This document shows, in pieces, positions 1-5,315 of a stretch of 11,523 nucleotides of DNA (position 1 is its first letter; each line of letters opens with the position of its first letter). The position numbers and the translations under genes are program-made. The notes under the pieces were generated by a model. The model searched no databases. It saw only the letters and a program-made list of their open reading frames with translations, and was not told the origin of the DNA. The DNA lies in NCBI GenBank assembly GCA_947476765.1, contig CANJRK010000017.1, forward strand, positions 1-11,523, written 5' to 3'. This DNA is from Actinomycetota bacterium. Its GTDB lineage: Bacteria; Actinomycetota; Actinomycetes; S36-B12; UBA5976.

Positions 1-680
1 AGCAAGGTGATCGAATTGCCGTTCATTACAGCGCAAATGGCAATCTTGCTGCCGAAGTGATGGCAGCGCTGCCTGGTGCTGGGCACATGACAACTCAAGC
101 TGATTTGCGAGATGCCGATGCCATCAAAGTTATGGTCGATGAAGTTGCAAAAGCATTTGGACACATCGACATTTTGATCAATAACGCGGGTGTTTTCTTT
201 GATCACCCAATTGAATCTTCTTCGTACGAAGTTTGGCAAAAAGCCTGGGCTGATACTTTAGGCGTTAACCTAACTGGTGCTGCAAACGTAACTTGGTGTG
301 CGCTGCAGCATATGCCACGTCACGGTGACTCACGAATTGTTAATGTGGGATCTCGCGGCGCGTTCCGTGGCGAACCCGTAAGTCCTGCATATGGTGCGAG
401 CAAAGCAGCAATTGTGGCATTTGGCCAATCAATTGCCAAAGCTCTTGCTCCTGAAGGTATTGGTGTTACAACTCTTGCGCCAGGTTTCGTGGACACCGAG
501 ATGGCTGCCGAATTATTGGACGGACCAAGCGGAGATGACATTCGCAATCAAAGCCCATTTGGCAGAGTGGCTGATCCAGATGAGCTTGCTCGGGCGATCT
601 ATTTCTTAGCTTCAAAAGATTCACTTTGGGCAAGTGGCGCTGTGCTTGATTTCAATGGAGCCTCTTACCTGCGGATGTAA
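1..680 (+). CDS. Short-chain dehydrogenase/reductase (SDR, FabG-like), 5'-truncated by window edge
   Basis: Classical SDR: an NAD(P)H-dependent oxidoreductase with a cytoplasmic Rossmann fold. The frame is open from base 3 without a start, so the gene begins outside the window; about 225 residues of a usual ~250 are present. The N-terminal cofactor motif (TGxxxGxG) and first strand are missing. Seen motifs are NNAG (180-191), the catalytic Ser in NVGSRG (Ser codon 351), YGASK with catalytic Tyr (390) and Lys (402), the PGFVDTEMA loop after strand 6, and the C-terminal signature ASGAVLDFNGASYLRM. The GTG/ATG codons at 57-62 lie inside the conserved fold and are not the start. The substrate cannot be told from sequence; family members range from 3-oxoacyl reductases to sugar or alcohol dehydrogenases. 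The TAA stop (678-680) directly abuts the stop of the convergent sigma gene. Confidence 0.93.
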   Translation, partial: QGDRIAVHYSANGNLAAEVMAALPGAGHMTTQADLRDADAIKVMVDEVAKAFGHIDILINNAGVFFDHPIESSSYEVWQKAWADTLGVNLTGAANVTWCALQHMPRHGDSRIVNVGSRGAFRGEPVSPAYGASKAAIVAFGQSIAKALAPEGIGVTTLAPGFVDTEMAAELLDGPSGDDIRNQSPFGRVADPDELARAIYFLASKDSLWASGAVLDFNGASYLRM

Positions 681-1151
681 TTAATTTTGCTGGTCCCAGG
701 CTTTGCGCAAGTTGGCGCGGGCTCGAGACAAGGCAGCACCTGCGCCGCCTTCTGAAATTCCGAGTGCTTGGGCAAGTTCTTTGCCATTAAGTCCTTCCCA
801 TGCAGCAAGTCGCAACACTTCGCGATCTTTGTCTGGCACAAGTTTCCAAGCGTTATTTAGTTGATCATTGGTAATAACTTCATCGGCGCAATCGGGCTCA
901 ATTTCACTTAACACAAAATCCGTTGGAATTGGCTCATTCCTACGATGGGCATTGGCCAGTACATTCCAGGCTGTGCGATATAGCCAAGGCAATTCCGACC
1001 CAGCGGGAATGGTTTCAATTTTCTGTAGTGCAATGACAAATACATCGCTAGTTAGATCCTGTGAATCATTACCGATATGGCGACGAGATATATATCTGTA
1101 AATATCCAAGGCATGGCGTTCATAGAGTTCTTCGAACCCAAGATCGGACAA
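681..1151 (-). CDS. ECF-type RNA polymerase sigma factor (sigma-70 family), 156 aa
   Basis: A small two-domain sigma factor that would direct RNA polymerase to a limited promoter set. Region 2 spans about residues 4-70 (FEELYERHALDIYRYISRR, then DLTSDVFVIALQKI and WLYRTAWNVLANAHRR). Region 4 spans about 103-153 (LVPDKDREVLRLAAWEGLNG, then the helix-turn-helix KELAQALGISEGGAGAALSRARANLRKAW). There is no region 1 or 3, which is typical of ECF/group 4. The start is a TTG (1151-1149): an in-frame TAG sits immediately upstream, and an AAGGGAG Shine-Dalgarno lies 6 nt away, so no earlier start is possible. The gene is divergent from the membrane protein at 1297, the usual place for a cognate anti-sigma factor or target. 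The HTH has GGAGAALS where many relatives have a GTVKSRLH-like stretch, so promoter specificity may be unusual. ECF family membership is clear; the subgroup is not assigned. Confidence 0.9.
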   Translation of the reverse strand: MSDLGFEELYERHALDIYRYISRRHIGNDSQDLTSDVFVIALQKIETIPAGSELPWLYRTAWNVLANAHRRNEPIPTDFVLSEIEPDCADEVITNDQLNNAWKLVPDKDREVLRLAAWEGLNGKELAQALGISEGGAGAALSRARANLRKAWDQQN

Positions 1152-1157
1152 CTAATA

Positions 1158-1164
1158 CTCCCTT
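1158..1164 (-). promoter_or_regulatory. Ribosome binding site fixing a TTG start
   Basis: Minus-strand AAGGGAG lies 6 nt before the TTG at 1151-1149. The triplet just before the TTG is TAG in the same frame, so this RBS and the TTG define the sigma factor start. Confidence 0.7.
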
Positions 1165-1190
1165 GAACGCTGCTGCTACCAATTTATGTC

Positions 1191-1236
1191 GAAACTAGAC
1201 CGTTTCTTTCAAAACTAGAGAAATAGTTTTCTCAAG
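1191..1236. promoter_or_regulatory. Cluster of inverted and direct repeats in the sigma/membrane-protein divergent region
   Basis: GAAAC (1191-1195) pairs with GTTTC (1202-1206). AAAACTA (1211-1217) pairs with TAGTTTT (1224-1230) around a 6-nt loop. A competing hairpin pairs GAGAAA (1218-1223) with TTTCTC (1228-1233), extendable by CT/AG at 1215-1216 and 1235-1236. AAACTAGA occurs twice in direct orientation (1192-1199 and 1212-1219) exactly 20 bp apart, about two helical turns. This fits operator or promoter-proximal protein binding between divergent genes. No confident -35/-10 pair was recognised. The repeats are seen directly; their function is inferred. Confidence 0.45.
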
Positions 1237-1250
1237 CTCGGTGAAAGATT

Positions 1251-1277
1251 TACCTGTCATCTGACATAAGACAGGTA
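1251..1277. promoter_or_regulatory. Perfect 8-bp inverted repeat just upstream of the membrane-protein gene
   Basis: TACCTGTC (1251-1258) and GACAGGTA (1270-1277) are perfect inverted copies around 11 nt. A second, mutually exclusive palindrome, TGTCA-TC-TGACA (1255-1266), overlaps the left arm. The element ends 19 nt before the preferred ATG at 1297, so it could be an operator or an mRNA leader hairpin with two alternative folds. Repeats are seen; function is inferred. Confidence 0.45.
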
Positions 1278-1296
1278 AGGAACTATGGGAGAAACT

Positions 1297-2784
1297 ATGA
1301 CTAACGAATTTGGTAACGATGGCACTGATAATGACCGGGCTTGGGAAATGTTGCGGGCAAATGATCCCGCCGACTCAGCAGATACTCCGGATCTGCTAGC
1401 AATTCGGGCTTCTGTTCTGGCTGAATCAGGAAAGGTAGTACCTATATCCAAGCGTTCCTGGCTCGCACCGGTTGCTGTTGCAGCCAGCGTTGCGCTATTC
1501 GTTGGTGGTGGAGCTGGCTACACAATTGCGGCCAAGTCATCGGGGGAATCTTCTAATTCCATTGCCGCGCTCGCCCCCGAAATGGGAGGGGTGAAATCAG
1601 GTGGCGCAGCCGGAGCTCAAGATGCGAAAATATCAGCGATTTGGGGTGGCCGAGCATATCTAGAAGCTGGCACCGGAATTTCTGACACTTCAGGAGTTCA
1701 AGTTGGCTACACCTTGGATGCCAGCGACATCAATCGTAAAGATCAACTAAAGCTAATTGCTGACGTCTTCTCGGTATCGGGAAAGATCAGTGGAAGTAAG
1801 AAAGATGGTTACTTTGTTGGCGATCAAAATTATGTCAACGCTGTTGCGCAAATTAGTGGCGCAAGTTGGGATTTAAGTCAGTTAATCACTTGGAATTACA
1901 GTGACTCGTCAGTTAATCCAATGTACTATTACAGTGACTCGTCAGTTAATCCAATGTACTGCGGTGGTAACTTTCCGATGTATGACACAAAGTCAGGTGC
2001 TGTTTCTGGTTCAGCAACAGCTGACTTGGCTACCCCTTTACCCGAGATGACTTCCGAAACAATGCCGACGGTAATGCCAAGTACGATTCCAGAACCAACT
2101 GCAGTTCCGGAACAAACTGCAGTTCCAGAACCACTACCTGCACCAACTGAGTGTGCGCAGCCAGGTGGAACTTTGCCAAGTGATGAGTCTGCTCTCGCTT
2201 TAGCAAAAGAAAAGTTTGGAGCGCTGAATTTTACTTCGGACAACGCAGCCTGGTCTGTAGTAGACAATGGAGGACAGTGGGGTTACAACGCCGAAATGGC
2301 AGGCGCCTACAAGTTGGTAACTGCAAAGGTGTCGATCGATGGCATTTATACAAATCAGTCTTGGACGATGACGATCGGTCCAGATAATGCGATTTTGAAT
2401 GCCACTGGATTCTTTGCCAAGTTTGTGCCAACCGCGGAATACAACATCGTTGGTGCAAAGACTGCAATTGAACGCACGCAGAATGGACTTTGGACTAATT
2501 TCCCACCACAGGAAGTATACAAAGACGGAATGGTTTACCCAATGGAAATGGGTATCAACTCAAATCCATCGAAGGTGAAGCGTAATCAAGCGGGACAGCC
2601 TATTTTGGATGCCAATGTTGATCGGATAACAATTTCCAAAGCGGAAACAAGTTTGATCTCCTGGTACTTAAATGATGGGTCAACCGTTTTGCTGCCGGCG
2701 TATCTATTGAGCGAAAGTGGCTCCGATGATTCGCGCCAGTGGTTGCAATTAGCAATTGCCGATGAGTACGTGGACTTTAACTAG
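1297..2784 (+). CDS. Single-pass membrane protein with extracytoplasmic repeat/linker region; candidate ECF anti-sigma or sigma-linked protein
   Basis: No named family recognised with certainty. Two ATGs are possible: 1285 (499 aa, AAGGA only 3 nt away) and 1297 (495 aa, GGGAG 5 nt away); the latter is preferred. Numbering here is from 1285. Residues 20-30 carry WEMLRANDPAD, recalling the LRAADPA-type motif at the N-terminus of actinobacterial membrane proteins beside ECF sigma genes. Basic residues (K50, K56, R57) precede one hydrophobic helix (about 58-80), predicting a short cytoplasmic N-terminus and a large outside domain. That part has a globular stretch (115-203), a duplicated 11-residue unit YSDSSVNPMYY (about 205-226), a Pro/Thr/Glu-rich linker (250-289), and a second globular stretch (about 300-499). 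Only two cysteines are present (226, 290), possibly a disulfide. No HxxxCxxC zinc anti-sigma motif occurs in the cytoplasmic tail. The anti-sigma role is inferred from position and topology. The end overlaps the convergent gene by 8 bp. Confidence 0.75.
   Translation: MTNEFGNDGTDNDRAWEMLRANDPADSADTPDLLAIRASVLAESGKVVPISKRSWLAPVAVAASVALFVGGGAGYTIAAKSSGESSNSIAALAPEMGGVKSGGAAGAQDAKISAIWGGRAYLEAGTGISDTSGVQVGYTLDASDINRKDQLKLIADVFSVSGKISGSKKDGYFVGDQNYVNAVAQISGASWDLSQLITWNYSDSSVNPMYYYSDSSVNPMYCGGNFPMYDTKSGAVSGSATADLATPLPEMTSETMPTVMPSTIPEPTAVPEQTAVPEPLPAPTECAQPGGTLPSDESALALAKEKFGALNFTSDNAAWSVVDNGGQWGYNAEMAGAYKLVTAKVSIDGIYTNQSWTMTIGPDNAILNATGFFAKFVPTAEYNIVGAKTAIERTQNGLWTNFPPQEVYKDGMVYPMEMGINSNPSKVKRNQAGQPILDANVDRITISKAETSLISWYLNDGSTVLLPAYLLSESGSDDSRQWLQLAIADEYVDFN
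1895..1960 (+). repeat. Perfect 33-bp tandem duplication, two units, in frame
   Basis: Bases 1895-1927 and 1928-1960 are identical, each starting ATTACAGTGACTCG and ending CCAATGTACT. Because 33 is a multiple of three, the protein gains exactly 11 residues (YSDSSVNPMY plus a Tyr). Complete identity, third positions included, indicates a recent duplication or active slippage. An 11-bp piece, GTCAGTTAATC, also occurs just upstream at 1877-1887 in another reading frame. Confidence 0.95.
2098..2131 (+). repeat. 18-bp-period direct repeat in the Pro/Glu-rich linker
   Basis: ACTGCAGTTCCGGAAC (2098-2113) and ACTGCAGTTCCAGAAC (2116-2131) differ at one base and are 18 bp apart. They encode successive TAVPE(Q/P) units. 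Flanking bases on both sides (about 2083-2097 and 2132-2142) are decayed versions of the unit. It codes for a flexible extracytoplasmic linker. Confidence 0.7.
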
Positions 2785-3703
2785 CGGAAAAATCTCGAGG
2801 AAGCTCACCGATTCGGATTAGCCGCGCAACAGCTGCTTCTTCCATCGGTGAACTTGGTCCTAGCGCCATGCGCATAGTGCGAAGTAGTCCGCGTGTGATT
2901 GGGCCAACAACCGATAGGTTTTTACCTTTGAGTCCAAGCATTACCTGAAACTCAGTTGGAATTGAGGCGACTGCGCCATCAAACATGCGGTCATAGGCAA
3001 CTAAAGCAGTTTTTGATAGCGGCGGCTTTCGAATGAATTCCACCACGCGTTTAGTAGTTTCGCTGGTTGCCAGAATGCCCTCGTCTTGATAGCGCTTTAT
3101 CTCTTGCTTCAATTCCGCGCGTGACTTTGGTGCTGACGTTAGGCCCAGTGGAATTACTGACTTAGCCCACTGTGATACATATTCATCCGAGCCACCTGGG
3201 ATTGGATCTTCACCATACAGCTCATGGGTAGTTAGAAAGGAGTCAGTAAATGCAATGTGCACCCAAGCCAATAGATCCGGATCGACTGCTCGATATGGCT
3301 TGGTCTGTCCTTGACCTGTGGTGTATTCGCCTTTGACATGATCGTGCATCCGATTCACGCGCGCTGATTCTGCTTCTAGCGCTTCGGCAGATCCAAAAGT
3401 TGCAATAGTCAACCACTTAGTTGTCCCCGCTAACCGACCTAGCGGATCATGTTCATAACGTGAATGTTGTTCCACCCCGGCGAGACTTCCAGGGTGCAGT
3501 GCCTGCATTAGTAATGCGCGAATGCCACCAATTAGTGTGGCAACGTCACCGTGCACAACCCAAGGCGCATCATGCGGCAAATACAGGCCACGCTTTTCCC
3601 CAGATTCGATGATGTCCATCCAAGGCGGCACGCCATCTTCAGTATTTGTGATGATTCGGCGAAATCGCGTACCAAAGCGTTCTTGTAACGCGTTAGTTGC
3701 CAT
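2777..3703 (-). CDS. Oxygenase MpaB family protein (DUF2236 / latex-clearing-protein-related)
   Basis: A 308-aa protein resembling the MpaB/rubber-oxygenase catalytic domain family (DUF2236, PF09995), predicted soluble and mostly helical. Seen landmarks are WVVHGDVATLIGGIRALLMQ with ALHPG (H51, H70), GVEQHSRYEHDPLGRLAGT (77-94), RVNRMHDHVKG (H120, H122) and DPDLLAWVHIAFTDSF (141-156, H149). The conserved His in the WVH helix and upstream acidic/basic pairs match the family pattern; some relatives bind haem and cleave C=C bonds, but most bacterial members are uncharacterised, so no substrate is claimed. The ATG start (3703-3701) has GGGAG 6 nt upstream and an in-frame TGA immediately before it, so it is the earliest possible. 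No signal peptide or membrane helix. Divergent from the serine hydrolase with 114 bp between starts; its 3' end overlaps the convergent membrane-protein gene by 8 bp. Confidence 0.87.
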   Translation of the reverse strand: MATNALQERFGTRFRRIITNTEDGVPPWMDIIESGEKRGLYLPHDAPWVVHGDVATLIGGIRALLMQALHPGSLAGVEQHSRYEHDPLGRLAGTTKWLTIATFGSAEALEAESARVNRMHDHVKGEYTTGQGQTKPYRAVDPDLLAWVHIAFTDSFLTTHELYGEDPIPGGSDEYVSQWAKSVIPLGLTSAPKSRAELKQEIKRYQDEGILATSETTKRVVEFIRKPPLSKTALVAYDRMFDGAVASIPTEFQVMLGLKGKNLSVVGPITRGLLRTMRMALGPSSPMEEAAVARLIRIGELPRDFSAS

Positions 3704-3709
3704 TCATTG

Positions 3710-3714
3710 CTCCC
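3710..3714 (-). promoter_or_regulatory. Ribosome binding site for the MpaB-family gene
   Basis: Minus-strand GGGAG lies 6 nt before the ATG at 3703. The TGA directly preceding that ATG is in frame, which settles the start. Confidence 0.65.
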
Positions 3715-3773
3715 AAGAAATACTGCCTACCCCTCAAATCTACGAGAAGTATGCCCTCATTGCAGAACTTACT

Positions 3774-3809
3774 GTTTGCCGAACTGTTGGCAACCAACAA
3801 GTGGCAAAC
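3774..3809. promoter_or_regulatory. 36-bp nested inverted repeat upstream of the serine hydrolase gene
   Basis: The outer arms GTTTGCC (3774-3780) and GGCAAAC (3803-3809) are perfect. Inside them, TGTTGG (3785-3790) and CCAACA (3794-3799) pair around CAA. The two unpaired internal stretches are 4 and 3 nt. The element ends 8 nt before the hydrolase ATG and about 70 bp from the divergent MpaB-gene start. Size and placement fit a dimeric-regulator operator controlling one or both genes. As RNA it could form a hairpin, but it lacks a T-tract and is not a terminator. Repeats are seen; function is inferred. Confidence 0.5.
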
Positions 3810-3817
3810 TGGTGAGT

Positions 3818-5245
3818 ATGGATTACAAAAACATCTTTAATTTGATGGACCAACATTTCTCAAAACACAAAGAAGATAAAAGGATTCCCGGTGTTGCATA
3901 CGGCTTGATTAAAGATGGGGAATTGATCCATGCAAACGGTTTTGGCGAAACTGTAATTGCATCAGGTAAGTGTCCTGAAAGATCCAGTGTTTTTCGCATT
4001 GCATCCATGACCAAGAGTTTTACCGCAGCTGCGGTTCTATTGCTGCGAGACCAAGGAAAGCTTCGCCTTGACGATGACATCACAAAGTACTTGCCCTGGA
4101 CTGACAGCATTGGGATTCCTGAGTTTGGTCATGTAATTACGATTCGCGATTTACTAACTATGAATGCTGGTTTCCCAACCGATGATCCCTGGGGGGATCG
4201 ACAGGAAAGTTTAGAAATCGAAAGTTTTGATGACTTAGTCAGCCAAGGCCTGCGCTTTACCCGAGCTCCTCGAATGGGATTTGAATACTCGAACTTGGGT
4301 TATGCCCTGCTTGGCAGAATCATCACTGTTACAAGCGGTATAGATTATTTAGATTTTGTTGCAACCGAAATTCATCAACCTTTGAAAATGACAGCGAGCA
4401 CTTTTTATCAATCGAAAGTTTCGGCGGAAAACTTTGTGCAAGGCTATGCGGAGTTTGCCGATGGATTTACACCCGAACCGTTGACTGTCCCAGGAGCATT
4501 TAGCGCCATGGGTGGATTACTTAGCAACATCGCTGACCTTTCAACCTGGGTGGCTGGATTTCAATCTGCTTGGAAGGATCCGTCACATCATCCATTACAA
4601 AAATGGAGCCTTCGCGAAATGCAAGAGCCACAGCGCCACGCCCGCACTGCAGCCTTCACTGATCCCTATACCGAGCAAATCAAGTCTGTAACAACTTCTT
4701 ATGGCTATGGCTTGATGGTCGATGACGATTCTTTATTAGGCCGATTTGTTTCTCACAGTGGTGGCTACCCGGGTTTTGGTTCCCACATGCGATGGCATCC
4801 AGAATCAGGCTGGGGCATTGTGGCCTTGGGAAATCGCACCTACGCGCCAATGATGCCGGCTGCCAGTGAGGCATTAGCTTCAATAATCCGCGACCACACA
4901 TCTAGAAAAAATCATTCCGAATCAGATGTCTGGTTCGAAACTGCATCAGCTATGAACATGGTTGAAAGCCTGCTTACCAAATGGGATAACGATCTTGCTG
5001 ATATTTGGTTCGAAATGAATATGGATTTAGACCAACCTAGAGATGAGCGAGCTGCTGCCATCGCTGCGCTGACATCTGGTTCGGCGTCCATTTCTCGGGT
5101 TCCAGGAAGCCTGTCAACTACAACGCCAGCCCACGCTAAATGGCAAGTATCGAGTGATTCTGGGCTTATTGAAATTGAAATGTTGATGAGTCCGACAAAG
5201 CAGCCAAAAATTCAAACATTAAAGGTGGCGAAAGCCCTGCAGTGA
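3818..5245 (+). CDS. Serine hydrolase, class C beta-lactamase/esterase family
   Basis: A 475-aa serine hydrolase of the beta-lactamase/penicillin-binding fold (Pfam Beta-lactamase), acting by an acyl-enzyme. Active-site motifs seen are S63-M-T-K66 (SxxK, nucleophile and base), Y157-S-N159 (YxN), and H313-S-G-G316 (the HxG equivalent of KTG). HxG instead of KTG is common in esterases and D-peptidases of this family, so true beta-lactam resistance is unlikely. Residues 23-50 (IPGVAYGLIKDGELIHANGF) form the usual first strands. No signal peptide or lipobox is present, so it should be cytoplasmic. The ATG at 3818 is chosen because the family core begins about 20 residues later; an upstream in-frame ATG at 3707 would read through the palindrome and a Cys-rich, non-family stretch. 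The Shine-Dalgarno is poor (GGTGAG, 1 nt), so leaderless initiation is possible. The ~100 residues after the core form a C-terminal extension without recognised domain. Confidence 0.88.
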   Translation: MDYKNIFNLMDQHFSKHKEDKRIPGVAYGLIKDGELIHANGFGETVIASGKCPERSSVFRIASMTKSFTAAAVLLLRDQGKLRLDDDITKYLPWTDSIGIPEFGHVITIRDLLTMNAGFPTDDPWGDRQESLEIESFDDLVSQGLRFTRAPRMGFEYSNLGYALLGRIITVTSGIDYLDFVATEIHQPLKMTASTFYQSKVSAENFVQGYAEFADGFTPEPLTVPGAFSAMGGLLSNIADLSTWVAGFQSAWKDPSHHPLQKWSLREMQEPQRHARTAAFTDPYTEQIKSVTTSYGYGLMVDDDSLLGRFVSHSGGYPGFGSHMRWHPESGWGIVALGNRTYAPMMPAASEALASIIRDHTSRKNHSESDVWFETASAMNMVESLLTKWDNDLADIWFEMNMDLDQPRDERAAAIAALTSGSASISRVPGSLSTTTPAHAKWQVSSDSGLIEIEMLMSPTKQPKIQTLKVAKALQ

Positions 5246-5315
5246 GACGGCATTTACGCAGAGGTGTCTAAGATAAATAAGGTGCGCAATGCACCGCTGA
5301 TTCGAAAGAATATGG
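5246..5315 (+). promoter_or_regulatory. kup leader: possible -10 box, small hairpin and three-codon mini-ORF
   Basis: This 70-bp gap holds TAAGAT (5269-5274, a TAnnnT -10 type) without a clear -35. A short hairpin follows, GGTGC-GCAAT-GCACC (5281-5295). AAGG (5279-5282) sits 6 nt before an ATG (5289) opening a Met-His-Arg-stop mini-ORF. A second short frame (ATG at 5312, six residues) overlaps the kup start. The gap is too short for a full ydaO-type c-di-AMP riboswitch. All regulatory readings are weak inferences. Confidence 0.3.

Noticed and set aside
2083..2142. Linker repeats as a variable-number minisatellite
   Set aside because: The 18-bp units are mostly diverged apart from two near-identical copies; ordinary for a Pro/Glu-rich linker.
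1929..2267. Antisense open frame over the membrane-protein gene
   Set aside because: Its composition mirrors the Pro/Thr-rich linker and repeats on the other strand; there is no ribosome binding site or family similarity. Other long opposite-strand frames inside kup, the HisD-like gene and E3 are shadows for the same reason.
3707..3817. In-frame N-terminal extension of the serine hydrolase from the ATG at 3707
   Set aside because: The extra 37 residues are unlike the family, run through the 36-bp palindrome and the MpaB-gene ribosome binding site, and the family core fits a start at 3818.
4184..4199. GATCCC-TGGG-GGGATC hairpin with a run of six G
   Set aside because: It lies inside an intact coding frame of the hydrolase; no frame change is needed, so it is probably chance.
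5100..5315. ydaO-type c-di-AMP riboswitch before kup
   Set aside because: The noncoding gap is only 70 bp and no recognisable ydaO core was seen; the rest is coding for the hydrolase.
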